Positions 16,933 to 25,556 of a DNA stretch of 38,548 bases are shown here, in pieces. The translations under genes and the position numbers were made by a program. The DNA is from Ferrovibrio sp. (GTDB lineage: Bacteria; Pseudomonadota; Alphaproteobacteria; Ferrovibrionales; Ferrovibrionaceae). Below the pieces are notes generated by a model. The model had not been told where the DNA came from, ran no database searches, and saw only the letters and a program-made list of their open reading frames with translations. Numbering within the stretch: the first letter of the stretch is position 1; each line of letters opens with the position of its first letter. The stretch is from assembly GCF_025869515.1 (NCBI RefSeq), contig NZ_JAOZVR010000106.1, forward strand, positions 1-38,548, in the 5' to 3' direction.

Positions 16933-17670
16933 ATGGTTACTTCAGTCACGAGCGCTCCGACCACGACGACATCGACTGCGTCCCAGAGCGCCGGTGTCTC
17001 GCTGGCGAAGAATTTCGATACCTTCCTCACGCTGCTGACCACGCAGCTGAAGAACCAGGATCCGACCTCGCCGATGGACTCGAAAGAGTTCACCAATCAG
17101 CTTGTGATGTTCAGCCAGGTCGAGCAGTCGATCAATCAGAACAAGAACCTGGAAAAGCTGATTTCCATGTTCTCGGCGCAGCAGAGCAGCAACAACCTGA
17201 ACTTCATCGGCAAGATCGTCGATGTCGACGACAACGAGGTGAAGCTGGCCAGTGGCGGCAGCGCCTTCTGGTCCTACGAACTTCCGGCCGGTGTCAGCCA
17301 GGTCAAATACAACATCATCAATTCCGCCGGCAAGGTCGTGCGCACGGTGACGCAGACCTCCGATCAGGCCGGTGGATTCCCCAGCGGTCGCATCGAACTG
17401 GCCTGGGACGGCAAGGACGGCAGCAATAACGCCCAGCCGGCCGGTACCTACAAGCTCGAGATCGTGGCCAAGGATGCCGGCGGCAAAACCGTCGATGGCA
17501 CCAAGGTGTTTGCGCGCGGCTATGTCGAGGCGCTCGAGACCGTCGATGGCGTCCAGTATCTCGTCGTGTCGGGCAACAAATTCCTGCCCGAAAAGGTGGT
17601 TTCGGTCTTCCCGGCGCCGACCAACGACAACACTGGCGATGACGAAGGTGATGACGAGACCACCAGCTGA
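16933..17670 (+). CDS. flgD: Flagellar hook-capping protein FlgD
   Basis: FlgD forms the scaffold cap on which hook subunits (FlgE) assemble. The N-terminal FlgD motif is clear: FLTLLTTQLKNQDPTSPMDS followed by KEFTNQLVMFSQVEQSINQN. The C-terminal half has the FLG-like beta domain (SGGSAFWSYELPAGVSQVKY; GRIELAWDGKDGSNNAQPAGTY). There are two start candidates, ATG 16927 and ATG 16933; AGGGG (16921-16925) is correctly spaced only for 16933, giving 245 residues. The C-terminus ends in an acidic tail (DDNTGDDEGDDETTS-like). It lies between fliK and sciP on the same strand. Confidence 0.95.
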   Translation: MVTSVTSAPTTTTSTASQSAGVSLAKNFDTFLTLLTTQLKNQDPTSPMDSKEFTNQLVMFSQVEQSINQNKNLEKLISMFSAQQSSNNLNFIGKIVDVDDNEVKLASGGSAFWSYELPAGVSQVKYNIINSAGKVVRTVTQTSDQAGGFPSGRIELAWDGKDGSNNAQPAGTYKLEIVAKDAGGKTVDGTKVFARGYVEALETVDGVQYLVVSGNKFLPEKVVSVFPAPTNDNTGDDEGDDETTS

Positions 17671-17702
17671 GCGATGAACCGCTCAGGGAATTTCGGTTTT
17701 TT
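17667..17702 (+). terminator. Weak hairpin with T run between flgD and sciP
   Basis: CTGAGCG (17667-17673) pairs with CGCTCAG (17680-17686), or alternatively AACCG (17677-17681) pairs with CGGTT (17694-17698) directly before the remaining T run (six T at 17697-17702 in total). The second fold looks like a weak intrinsic terminator. If active it would lower but probably not stop read-through from the fliK promoter into sciP. Confidence 0.35.
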
Positions 17703-17722
17703 GTAACAGGCGGAAGACGACG

Positions 17723-18058
17723 ATGCAGAACCTGATCCAGACGGTGAATCCCCAGACGCGCCCGTCGGCCACGCCGACCAGTGTGATCGGTCCCGAAGGG
17801 CAGCGCATCACGCGGGAGAGTCTGCCGCCAGCCAATACCAAACGCTGGGTGATTCGCCGCAAGGCCGAGGTGGTGGCTGCCGTGCGCGGCGGGTTGCTGA
17901 CTCTCGAGGAGGCCTGCGAGCGCTACATCCTGACGATCGAGGAATTTCAGTCCTGGCAGCGCGCCATCGAGCAGCATGGTCTGCCTGGCCTGCGCGCCAC
18001 CCGCCTGCAGGACTACCGGCCCGGCATGTTAAAGGACACTCCGGCCCGCTCGCTCTGA
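17723..18058 (+). CDS. sciP: CtrA inhibitory protein SciP (DUF1153)
   Basis: SciP is a small helix-turn-helix protein that in Caulobacter binds CtrA at promoters in swarmer cells and blocks transcription of CtrA-activated genes. The 111-residue product has the conserved DUF1153 core: RWVIRRKAEVVAAVRGGLLT, LEEACERYILTIEEFQSWQ and RAIEQHGLPGLRATRLQDYR. Compared with the Caulobacter protein (about 90-95 residues) it has a slightly longer N-terminal tail. It has its own ribosome binding site (GGCGGAAG). It lies 52 bases after flgD, inside the flagellar cluster, directly before the fliF control region. Its coupling to the fliK sigma-54 promoter is inferred from spacing and strand. Confidence 0.93.
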   Translation: MQNLIQTVNPQTRPSATPTSVIGPEGQRITRESLPPANTKRWVIRRKAEVVAAVRGGLLTLEEACERYILTIEEFQSWQRAIEQHGLPGLRATRLQDYRPGMLKDTPARSL

Positions 18059-18072
18059 ATGTCACTCTAACT

Positions 18073-18138
18073 AATTGATTTAATTCAATTCTGGCAGGTT
18101 AACATTCCGGTAGGCAAATTTTGCCGGGATGTTAACCT
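18073..18138 (+). promoter_or_regulatory. Composite control region of the fliF operon
   Basis: Three nested elements are visible. AATTGA (18073-18078) and TCAATT (18085-18090) form a 6-bp inverted repeat. AGGTTAACATTCCGG (18096-18110) and CCGGGATGTTAACCT (18124-18138) are 15-base arms with one mismatch, each with a GTTAAC, the CtrA half-site; the two TTAA lie 33 bases apart, about three helix turns. Between them GGCA-N5-TGCC (18113-18125) repeats the ftr-like core seen before fliK. A TTGATT (18075-18080) 18 bases before TTAACA could be a sigma-70-type promoter. No GG-N10-GC is found between here and fliF. The arms can also fold as a hairpin followed by CTCTCTTT, so a terminator role after sciP is an alternative. 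Confidence 0.55.
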
Positions 18139-18221
18139 CTCTTTCATCCCGGCTTCCTAATTTGGCGTCGAGGGCAGGCAGGACCTGACCGCAACGCGTG
18201 CCTGGTGCATGGGGTGATGCC

Positions 18222-19886
18222 GTGAACGGAATTATGAACATGATGCGGAACATCGGTCCCGCGCGGCTGGCAATGCTGGCGGCGACCGCTGCGGTTCTGA
18301 TCGGTTTCTTCGTGTTCCTCGGCATGAAGGTGACGCAGCCCAAGATGGCGCTGCTCTACGGCAATCTCGACCTGCAATCGTCGGGCGAGATCGTCGCCCG
18401 CCTCGAAGCGCAGAAAATTCCCTATCAGATCGCCGGCAACGGCGCCCAGATTCTGGTGCCGGAAGACCGCGTGCTGCGCGCCCGCATGCAGCTCGCCGAA
18501 GGCGGCCTGCCATCCGGCGGCGGCGCCGGCTATGAAATCTTCGACAAGGCCAATGCGCTCTCGGCCACCAATTTCATGCAGAACATCAACCAGCTGCGTG
18601 CGATGGAAGGCGAGCTGGCGCGTACCATCCGCTCGATTGAGCAGGTGTCGTCGGCGCGCGTGCATCTGGTGTTGCCCAAGCGCGAAGTGTTCAGCCGCGA
18701 ACAGCGCGAACCCTCGGCCTCGATCATCGTCAAGACCAGAGGCGGCCGTCTCGATCAGCCGCAGGTGCGCGCCATCCAGAATCTGGTCGCCTCGGCCGTG
18801 CCGGACCTGAAGCCGTCGCGCATCGCCATCGTGGATGATCGCGGCAACCTGCTGGCCGGCACCCAGGAAGAGCCCGATGCGGCCACCGCAACGGCCAATC
18901 GCATGGCCGACATGCGCCGCGTGATGGAAGACCGCCTTCGCAAGAATGTCGAGGCGCTGCTCGAGCGTTCGGTCGGCGTTGGCAATGTGCGCGCGGAAAT
19001 CTCGGTCGATATGGATTTCGATCGCGTCACCACCAACCAGGAACTGTTCAATCCCGACCAGCAGGTGGTGCGCTCGACCCAGACCATCACCGAAAACAAC
19101 CAGAGCCAGGAAGGCCAGCAGAACGTCTCGGTGGCCAACAACCTGCCCGAGGCCCAGGGCCAGGGCGGCACCCAGGCCACCACGACCGGCAACCGCACCG
19201 AGGAACTGGTCAACTACGAAATCTCCAAGACCATCCGCACCCAGGTGCGCGAGGCCGGCGTGCTGCGCCGCGTTTCGGCCGCCGTGCTGGTCAACAACAT
19301 TGTGCAGGTCGATGGTCAGGGACAGCGCTCCTACCAGGCGCGCTCGACCGAAGAGATGCAGCAGCTCAATGCACTGGTACGCAATGCCATCGGCTTCGAC
19401 CAGCAGCGTGGCGACACCGTTGAAATCGTCAGCATGCGCTTTGCCGAACCGGGTGACATTCCCGAGGAAATCGATCCAGCCAGCCTGCCGATCCTGCTCG
19501 GTCTGACCAAGGCCGATCTGTTCCGCATCGGCGAGATCGCCGGCTATGTCCTGCTCGGCCTGCTGGCCATGCTGCTGGTGGTACGCCCGCTGATTCGCCG
19601 CGTGCTGGAAGCCTCGCAGGAAGGCGAAGACATCCCGCCGGGCATGCTGACGCCGGCCTCGCCGGGTCTGCCGATGGTGGTTGGCGGTGCGCCGATCGCC
19701 GAACTGCCGGCCGCGCCCGACGCCGGCATGGCGCCGCCGACGCCCGGCATCGAATCGATGATCGACATCGCCCGCATCGAGGGCCAGGTGAAGGCGTCGT
19801 CGCTCAAGAAGATCGGCGAGATCGTCGACAAGCATCCGGAAGAAGCCGTGTCGATCATCCGTAACTGGCTCTATCAGGCCGCGTGA
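18222..19886 (+). CDS. fliF: Flagellar MS-ring protein FliF
   Basis: FliF builds the MS ring in the inner membrane, the base on which rotor and export gate assemble. The product of about 554 residues has a first membrane helix (about residues 15-34, LAMLAATAAVLIGFFVFL), the YscJ/FliF ring-building region (LYGNLDLQSSGEIVARLEAQ; LPKREVFSREQREPSASIIV), the GNRTEELVNYEISKTIRTQV segment, a second membrane helix (IGEIAGYVLLGLLAMLLVV) and a C-terminal FliG-binding tail (SSLKKIGEIVDKHPEEAVSI). I chose GTG 18222 since GGGGTGAT lies 4-11 bases before it; ATG 18234 and GTG 18198 in frame are alternatives. It heads the operon to flhG and beyond. Confidence 0.94.
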   Translation: MNGIMNMMRNIGPARLAMLAATAAVLIGFFVFLGMKVTQPKMALLYGNLDLQSSGEIVARLEAQKIPYQIAGNGAQILVPEDRVLRARMQLAEGGLPSGGGAGYEIFDKANALSATNFMQNINQLRAMEGELARTIRSIEQVSSARVHLVLPKREVFSREQREPSASIIVKTRGGRLDQPQVRAIQNLVASAVPDLKPSRIAIVDDRGNLLAGTQEEPDAATATANRMADMRRVMEDRLRKNVEALLERSVGVGNVRAEISVDMDFDRVTTNQELFNPDQQVVRSTQTITENNQSQEGQQNVSVANNLPEAQGQGGTQATTTGNRTEELVNYEISKTIRTQVREAGVLRRVSAAVLVNNIVQVDGQGQRSYQARSTEEMQQLNALVRNAIGFDQQRGDTVEIVSMRFAEPGDIPEEIDPASLPILLGLTKADLFRIGEIAGYVLLGLLAMLLVVRPLIRRVLEASQEGEDIPPGMLTPASPGLPMVVGGAPIAELPAAPDAGMAPPTPGIESMIDIARIEGQVKASSLKKIGEIVDKHPEEAVSIIRNWLYQAA

Positions 19887-19903
19887 CGGGTTAGGAGCGC
19901 GCT

Positions 19904-20920
19904 ATGGCAGCTGACAAGGACTTTCGCCAACTCAAGGGCCCGGACAAGGCCGCTATGCTGATGCTGGCCCTGGGCGAAGAGCATTCGGCAAAGATCTGGC
20001 CGCTGCTCGACGACGAAGAGATCAAGGAAATCTCGCAGAACATGGCCAACCTCGGCGCGGTGAATTCCGACGTCGTGGAAAAGCTGTTCCTCGAATTCGT
20101 CAACAACTTCTCCTCCACCGGTTCGCTGACGGGTACCTTCGACAGCACGGAACGCCTGCTGATGAAGGCGTTGCCGTCGGAGCGCGTCAACCAGATCATG
20201 GAAGAGATCCGCGGTCCGGCCGGCCGCACCATGTGGGACAAGCTCGCCAACGTGAACGAAAACGTGCTGGCGAATTACCTGAAGAACGAATATCCGCAGA
20301 CTGTTGCCGTCGTGCTGGCCAAGATCCGTCCGGAACATGCCGCTCGCGTACTCGCGGCGCTGCCGGAAGAATTCTCGATGGAAGTCGTGATGCGCATGCT
20401 GCGCATGGAAGCGGTGCAGAAGGAAGTGCTCGACAAGGTGGAGCAGACGCTGCGCACCGAATTCATGTCGAATCTGGCGCGCACCAATCGCCGCGACGCC
20501 CACGAAATGATGGCGGAAATCTTCAACAGCCTGGACCGCAACACGGAAGCCCGCTTCCTCGCGGCCCTGGAAGAACGAAGCCGCGACGCGGCCGAGCGCA
20601 TCAAGGCCCTGATGTTCACCTTCGAGGATCTGATCAAGCTGGACCCCTCCGGCGTGCAGACCCTGCTGAAGAGCGTGGAAAAAGACAAGCTGGGCCTGGC
20701 GCTCAAGGGCGCTTCGGAAACCCTGCGCGACCTGTTTTTCTCCAATATGTCCGAACGCGCCTCCAAGCTGCTGCGCGAGGAAATGGAATCGATGGGTCCG
20801 GTGCGCCTGAAGGATGTCGACGAGGCGCAGATGCTGATGGTCAACACGGCCAAGGAGCTCGCCTCGAAGGGCGAAATCATGCTGGCCGACAACAAGGGCG
20901 AAGACGAGCTGATCTACTGA
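19904..20920 (+). CDS. fliG: Flagellar motor switch protein FliG
   Basis: FliG is the rotor protein that meets the stator and generates torque; it sits on FliF and binds FliM. The 338 residues match the family. Visible are the N-terminal [23 protein letters not shown], the middle-domain EHPQ-like region (here [23 protein letters not shown]), and the C-terminal torque helix [20 protein letters not shown] followed by [22 protein letters not shown], rich in charged residues. AGGAG precedes the ATG, 17 bases after fliF. fliM is not in the window. Confidence 0.96.
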   Translation: MAADKDFRQLKGPDKAAMLMLALGEEHSAKIWPLLDDEEIKEISQNMANLGAVNSDVVEKLFLEFVNNFSSTGSLTGTFDSTERLLMKALPSERVNQIMEEIRGPAGRTMWDKLANVNENVLANYLKNEYPQTVAVVLAKIRPEHAARVLAALPEEFSMEVVMRMLRMEAVQKEVLDKVEQTLRTEFMSNLARTNRRDAHEMMAEIFNSLDRNTEARFLAALEERSRDAAERIKALMFTFEDLIKLDPSGVQTLLKSVEKDKLGLALKGASETLRDLFFSNMSERASKLLREEMESMGPVRLKDVDEAQMLMVNTAKELASKGEIMLADNKGEDELIY

Positions 20921-20958
20921 TGACTTCACCGGTACTGAGAGAAGCGGCGTAAATCCCG

Positions 20959-21612
20959 ATGGCAAGCAAGGCCAAATTCCTGTTCGACATGCCCTTCGAC
21001 GGCAGCCGCCCGAAGGTGGAGCGCAATTACGCGCCCAAGGCGCCGCCGCCGAAATTCTCCGCCGAGGAAATCGATCAGGCCAAGGCCGCGGCCTTTGCCG
21101 AGGGTGAAATCGCCGGCCGCAATGCCGCCCATGGCGAGCATCAGCGCAATCTGGAACAGGCGCTGCACAATATTGCCATGCAGCTGGCCGGCATTGCCGC
21201 CGGCGAGCAGCAGGCCCAGATCGCCGCCCGCACCGAGGCAACGGAACTGGCAGTGGCGATTGCCCGCAAGCTGGCCGGCCGGCTGATCGAACGTCAGCCG
21301 CTGGACCAGGTCGAAGCCCTGGTGCTGCGCTGCATGGACGATATGCGCGAAGAACCGCGCCTGGTGATCCGTGCCAACGAAGCCGTGGTGCAGCAGCTCG
21401 ATGCCAAGATCGATCAGCTGGTGGCGCAATCCGGCTTCGGCGGCAAGGTCGCCCTGATTCCGGATGAAACCATGGCGCCGACCGACTGTCGTATCAACTG
21501 GGCCGATGGTTCGGCCGAGCGGCGCCAGACGGCGCTGGAGCATGAAGTCGATCAGGCCGTCGAACGGTATCTGGCCGGTCTGCAGTCGCAGCTGGCGGAG
21601 CCCGGCGAATAG
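20959..21612 (+). CDS. fliH: Flagellar export ATPase regulator FliH (FlbE type)
   Basis: FliH binds and restrains the FliI ATPase and links it to the C ring. The 217-residue product has a basic N-terminus, a long helical region (FSAEEIDQAKAAAFAEGEIAGRN; EHQRNLEQALHNIAMQLAGI) typical of FliH coiled coils, and a C-terminal FliH/HrpE-like domain (ELAVAIARKLAGRLIERQPLD; LVIRANEAVVQQLDAKI; GKVALIPDETMAPTDCRINW). The call rests on position between fliG and fliN and on this pattern; Caulobacter calls this gene flbE. The ribosome binding site is weak (AGAGAAG, far from the ATG). fliI itself is on the other strand, 9 kb away. Confidence 0.87.
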   Translation: MASKAKFLFDMPFDGSRPKVERNYAPKAPPPKFSAEEIDQAKAAAFAEGEIAGRNAAHGEHQRNLEQALHNIAMQLAGIAAGEQQAQIAARTEATELAVAIARKLAGRLIERQPLDQVEALVLRCMDDMREEPRLVIRANEAVVQQLDAKIDQLVAQSGFGGKVALIPDETMAPTDCRINWADGSAERRQTALEHEVDQAVERYLAGLQSQLAEPGE

Positions 21613-21634
21613 CCGCGGCGAGGAGTGAACGAGT

Positions 21635-21970
21635 ATGGCGGATAGCGACGATCTTGAACTGAAGGATCTTGGCCAGGGCCAGGATATGATGGATGAGGAA
21701 GATCCCAATGCGGCCCGCACGGCGGCGGATCTGCAGGCGGTTTTCGACATTCCGGTGCATGTCTCTGCCGTGCTGGGCAAGGCCAATATGCAGGTCAGCC
21801 AGCTGCTCAAGCTGGGGCGCGGCGCCGTGGTCGAGCTCGACCGCAAGGTCGGCGAGGCGATCGATATCTATGTGAACAACCGGCTGGTGGCGCGTGGCGA
21901 AGTGGTGGTGGTGGAAGACCGCCTCGGCGTGACCATGACGGAAATCATCAAGGGTGGCCGCGGTGGGTAA
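21635..21970 (+). CDS. fliN: Flagellar motor switch protein FliN
   Basis: FliN forms the lower C ring and helps dock the export apparatus. The 111-residue product has an acidic N-terminus and the SpoA domain: VFDIPVHVSAVLGKANMQVSQLLKLGRGAVVELDRKVG and VNNRLVARGEVVVVEDRLGVTMTEII, almost identical in layout to known FliN. AGGAG lies 9 bases before the ATG. It sits between fliH and flbD. Confidence 0.96.
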   Translation: MADSDDLELKDLGQGQDMMDEEDPNAARTAADLQAVFDIPVHVSAVLGKANMQVSQLLKLGRGAVVELDRKVGEAIDIYVNNRLVARGEVVVVEDRLGVTMTEIIKGGRGG

Positions 21971-22009
21971 TCGCGGCGCGGCATATAGAGCGGGAAGCTG
22001 GGGCGGATT

Positions 22010-23386
22010 ATGCGGCTGATCATCTTTGGAACGCTTAACGGGCAGATCGGCGCGGCAACGCGCATCGCGCTGCAACGCGGCGCCAAGGTCATCCAGGTCG
22101 AGGATATCGAGCAGGGCCTCAATACGCTGCGCTCGGGGCGCGGCGCCGACCTGGCGATGATCGATGTCAGCCTCGATGTCAAACTCCTGGTCGACAGCCT
22201 GAAGGCTGAACGCATCAATCTGCCGGTGGTGGCCTGCGGCATCGGCAACGATGCACGCGCCGCCGTTGCCGCCATCCGTGCCGGCGCCAAGGAATATCTG
22301 CCGCTGCCGCCGGAAGCCGACCTGATCGCCGCCGTGCTGGAAGCGGTGGCGGAAGACAGCCACCAGATGCTGTTCCGTGATCCGGCCATGGGCCAGGTGG
22401 TCAGGCTGGCCGAGCAGATCGCGCCGAGCGGCGCCTCGATCATGATCACCGGCGAGAGCGGCACCGGCAAGGAAGTGATGGCACGCTTCATCCATATCAA
22501 GTCGCCGCGCGCCGACCGTCCTTTCGTGTCGGTCAACTGCGCCGCCATTCCGGATACGCTCCTGGAATCCGAATTGTTCGGTCATGAAAAAGGCGCCTTC
22601 ACCGGTGCGGTGGCGCGCCGGCTCGGCAAGTTCGAGGAAGCCAACGGCGGCACACTGCTGCTCGATGAAATCAGCGAGATGGATGTGCGCCTGCAGGCCA
22701 AGCTGCTGCGCGCCATCCAGGAACGCGAGATCGACCGCATCGGCGGCAGTAAGCCGGTCAAGATCGATATCCGCGTCATCGCCACCTCGAACCGCAACCT
22801 GGTCGAGGAAGTCGCCAAGGGCACGTTCCGCGAGGATCTGCTGTTCCGCCTCAATGTGGTGAACCTGAAGCTGCCGCCGCTGCGCCAGCGGCCGGCCGAT
22901 ATCGAATTACTGTCGCAGCATTTCGTCAAGAAATACGCCGAAGCCAATGGCGTGCCGGAGCGCCCGCTCTCGCCGGCGACCATCGAGGCGCTGCGCATGG
23001 CGCCCTGGCGCGGCAATGTGCGCGAGCTGGAAAACACCATGCACCGCGCCGTGCTGCTGGCGCTGGGGTCGCAGATCGAGCTGCCCGATATCCGCCTGCC
23101 CGACGGTTCGGCGCTGTCCGACACGATCGGCCGCGGTGCCGGCGCGCCGGCCGATGCGGCCGGCGGCGAAAACGGCGGCGCATCGCCCAATCTGGTCGGA
23201 CGTACCGTGGCCGATGTCGAGCGCGATCTGATCATCGACACGCTGAAGCATTGCCTGGGCAACCGCACCCATGCGGCAACCATCCTGGGCATTTCGATCC
23301 GCACCTTGCGCAACAAGCTGAAACAGTATTCCGACGAAGGCCTTGCGGTTCCGGCGGCCAACGAGGGCACGCGCGTCACGGCTTGA
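22010..23386 (+). CDS. flbD: Sigma-54-dependent flagellar regulator FlbD
   Basis: FlbD is an NtrC-like activator that in Caulobacter switches on late flagellar genes with sigma-54 and represses fliF. The 458 residues comprise a receiver-like N-terminus (1-120), an AAA+ domain with Walker A GESGTGKE (148-155), the sigma-54 contact loop GAFTGA (195-200) and Walker B GGTLLLDEI (213-221), and a C-terminal Fis-type helix-turn-helix (CLGNRTHAATILGISIRTLRNKL). The receiver is degenerate: the acidic pair near residues 8-9 is replaced by TL in FGTLNG and the conserved lysine by leucine (EYLPLP), though D52 remains. Control by phosphorylation is therefore doubtful. Position after fliN matches Caulobacter. 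Its partner FliX is not in the window. Confidence 0.94.
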   Translation: MRLIIFGTLNGQIGAATRIALQRGAKVIQVEDIEQGLNTLRSGRGADLAMIDVSLDVKLLVDSLKAERINLPVVACGIGNDARAAVAAIRAGAKEYLPLPPEADLIAAVLEAVAEDSHQMLFRDPAMGQVVRLAEQIAPSGASIMITGESGTGKEVMARFIHIKSPRADRPFVSVNCAAIPDTLLESELFGHEKGAFTGAVARRLGKFEEANGGTLLLDEISEMDVRLQAKLLRAIQEREIDRIGGSKPVKIDIRVIATSNRNLVEEVAKGTFREDLLFRLNVVNLKLPPLRQRPADIELLSQHFVKKYAEANGVPERPLSPATIEALRMAPWRGNVRELENTMHRAVLLALGSQIELPDIRLPDGSALSDTIGRGAGAPADAAGGENGGASPNLVGRTVADVERDLIIDTLKHCLGNRTHAATILGISIRTLRNKLKQYSDEGLAVPAANEGTRVTA

Positions 23387-23421
23387 TTGCCATGCGGCGC
23401 GCGGGTTGAGGAGAAACGGGT

Positions 23422-25542
23422 ATGGCGGAGAACGTGCCGGCTGAAGCTTCAGCCGCCCCAGGGGGCGGTGGCGGCGGCATGTTCGGCCGGCTGGGCAATA
23501 TCGGCCAGCATGGCGATATCCTGCTCGCCATCGGCATCATGGCCATCCTGTCGGTGCTCATCCTGCCGATGCCGACCTGGCTGCTCGACGTGGCGCTCGC
23601 GCTGTCGATCACCGTGTCGGTTCTGGTGATGATGACCTGCCTGTTCGTGCAGCGACCGCTCGAATTCTCCAGCTTCCCGACCGTGCTGCTGATCTCCACG
23701 ATGCTGCGGCTGTCGCTGAACCTGGCCTCGACGCGCCTGATTCTCGGGCACGGTCACGAAGGCACCGATGCCGCCGGCCATGTGATCGAGGCTTTCGGCC
23801 AGTTCGTCATGGGCGGCAACCTGGTCATCGGCATCATCGTGTTCGCCATCCTGGTGATCGTGAACTTCGTTGTCATCACCAAGGGTTCCGGTCGCATCGC
23901 CGAGGTTTCAGCCCGTTTCACTCTCGACGCGATGCCGGGCAAGCAGATGGCGATCGACGCCGATCTCTCCGCCGGTCTGATCGACGAGGCCACCGCGCGC
24001 ACCCGCCGCAAGGAACTGGAAGACGAGTCTGGCTTCTTCGGTTCGATGGACGGTGCCTCGAAATTCGTGCGTGGTGATGCCGTTGCCGGCCTGCTGATCA
24101 CCTTCATCAACCTGATCGGCGGCATCCTGATCGGCGTGATCCAGAACGGGCTGAGCTTCAGCCAGGCGCTCAATACCTATTCGATCCTGTCGGTTGGTGA
24201 TGGCCTGGTGGCGCAGATTCCGGCCCTGATCATCTCGGTCGCTGCCGGTATCATGGTGTCCAAGGGCGGTGTCACCGGCACCACCGACAAGGCGCTGTCG
24301 CGTCAGCTGTCGTCGGTCAAGGGGCTCGGCATGTCGGCGGTGCTCTCGGCCTGCTTCGCGCTGATCCCGGGCATGCCTTTCCTGCCCTTTATCATCCTGG
24401 CCGCGGTCACCGGCGGTCTGGCCTATCTCTCCTGGGAACAGGAGAAAAAGGCCGTCGCGGCCGCTTTCGTGCCGCCGCCGGCGCCGCCGGCCGCCATCAG
24501 TCCGCTGGACGAGCCAGTCACCAATGCGCTGGTGATGGACGATCTGCGGCTGGAACTCGGTTTCAGCCTGCTGCCGCTGATCAACGACGCGCGCGGCTAT
24601 CGACTGACCGACCAGATCAAGGCGCTGCGCCGCCAGATCGCCATCGACATGGGCTTCATCATGCCCAGCGTGCGCATCCTCGATAATATGCAGCTGCCCG
24701 GCACCACCTATGTGATCCGCGTCAAGGAAGTGGAAGCGGCGCGCGGCGAGGTGAAACCGAACCTGCTGCTGGTGATGGATCCGCGCGGCGAGCGCATTGC
24801 ACTGGCCGGCGAGGAGACCATCGAGCCGACCTTCGGCCTGCCGGCCATGTGGGTCGACGAGAGCATGCGCGACGAGGCGATGTTCCGCGGCTATACCGTG
24901 GTCGATCCCGGCACGGTCATCACCACGCATCTGACCGAAGTGGTGAAGGACAATATGTCCGACCTGCTCAGCTTCGCCGAGACGCAGAAGCTGGTCGACG
25001 AACTGAAGAAGACCAACGAGAAGCTGGTCAGCGAAGTGATCCCGACGCGCACCAATGTCAACGGCGTGCAGCGCGTGATGCAGAACCTGCTGAGCGAGCG
25101 CATCTCGATCCGCGATTTCGCCACCATCCTGGAAGCGATCGCCGAGGCCAGCGGATATACGCAGTCGATCACCCAGATCACCGAGCATGTGCGCTCGCGC
25201 CTGGCGCGCCAGATCTCGAATGCCAATGTCAGCCCGGACGGCTATATCCCGCTGGTGACCCTGTCGCCGCAATGGGAGCAGAATTTCGCCGAGGCGCTGG
25301 TCGGCCAGGGTGAGGACCGCCAGCTCAGCATGCAGCCGTCGAGGCTGCAGGAATTCATCACCCAGGTGCGCCAGACTTTCGAGCGGCTGGCTGCCGAGGG
25401 CCATATGCCGGTGCTGCTGACCAGCCCGACGGCACGGCCCTATGTGCGGTCGATCATCGAACGCTTCCGCCCGGCCACCGTGGTGATGTCGCAGCAGGAA
25501 ATCCATCCGAAGGCCAAGCTTCGGACGATTGCGCAGATCTGA
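23422..25542 (+). CDS. flhA: Flagellar export gate protein FlhA
   Basis: FlhA is the main membrane component of the flagellar type III export gate and docks export substrates and chaperones. The 706-residue product has an N-terminal Gly-rich cytoplasmic stretch, about eight membrane helices (residues 30-330), the FHIPEP signature loop (VVITKGSGRIAEVSARFTLD and MPGKQMAIDADLSAGLIDE), and a large cytoplasmic C-terminal domain (370-706). GAGGAG lies before the ATG. flhB, fliP, fliQ and fliR are not in the window. Confidence 0.97.
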   Translation: MAENVPAEASAAPGGGGGGMFGRLGNIGQHGDILLAIGIMAILSVLILPMPTWLLDVALALSITVSVLVMMTCLFVQRPLEFSSFPTVLLISTMLRLSLNLASTRLILGHGHEGTDAAGHVIEAFGQFVMGGNLVIGIIVFAILVIVNFVVITKGSGRIAEVSARFTLDAMPGKQMAIDADLSAGLIDEATARTRRKELEDESGFFGSMDGASKFVRGDAVAGLLITFINLIGGILIGVIQNGLSFSQALNTYSILSVGDGLVAQIPALIISVAAGIMVSKGGVTGTTDKALSRQLSSVKGLGMSAVLSACFALIPGMPFLPFIILAAVTGGLAYLSWEQEKKAVAAAFVPPPAPPAAISPLDEPVTNALVMDDLRLELGFSLLPLINDARGYRLTDQIKALRRQIAIDMGFIMPSVRILDNMQLPGTTYVIRVKEVEAARGEVKPNLLLVMDPRGERIALAGEETIEPTFGLPAMWVDESMRDEAMFRGYTVVDPGTVITTHLTEVVKDNMSDLLSFAETQKLVDELKKTNEKLVSEVIPTRTNVNGVQRVMQNLLSERISIRDFATILEAIAEASGYTQSITQITEHVRSRLARQISNANVSPDGYIPLVTLSPQWEQNFAEALVGQGEDRQLSMQPSRLQEFITQVRQTFERLAAEGHMPVLLTSPTARPYVRSIIERFRPATVVMSQQEIHPKAKLRTIAQI

Positions 25543-25556
25543 TGATGGGCTGAAGC

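Noticed and set aside
18139..18221. Search for a sigma-54 promoter directly before fliF
   Set aside because: No GG-N10-GC pair was found in this interval, so fliF does not look sigma-54-dependent.
18144..19835. About 560-codon open frame antisense to fliF
   Set aside because: No motif; fliF is unmistakable on the other strand.
23908..25506. About 530-codon open frame antisense to flhA
   Set aside because: Same reasoning; FlhA signatures are on the plus strand.
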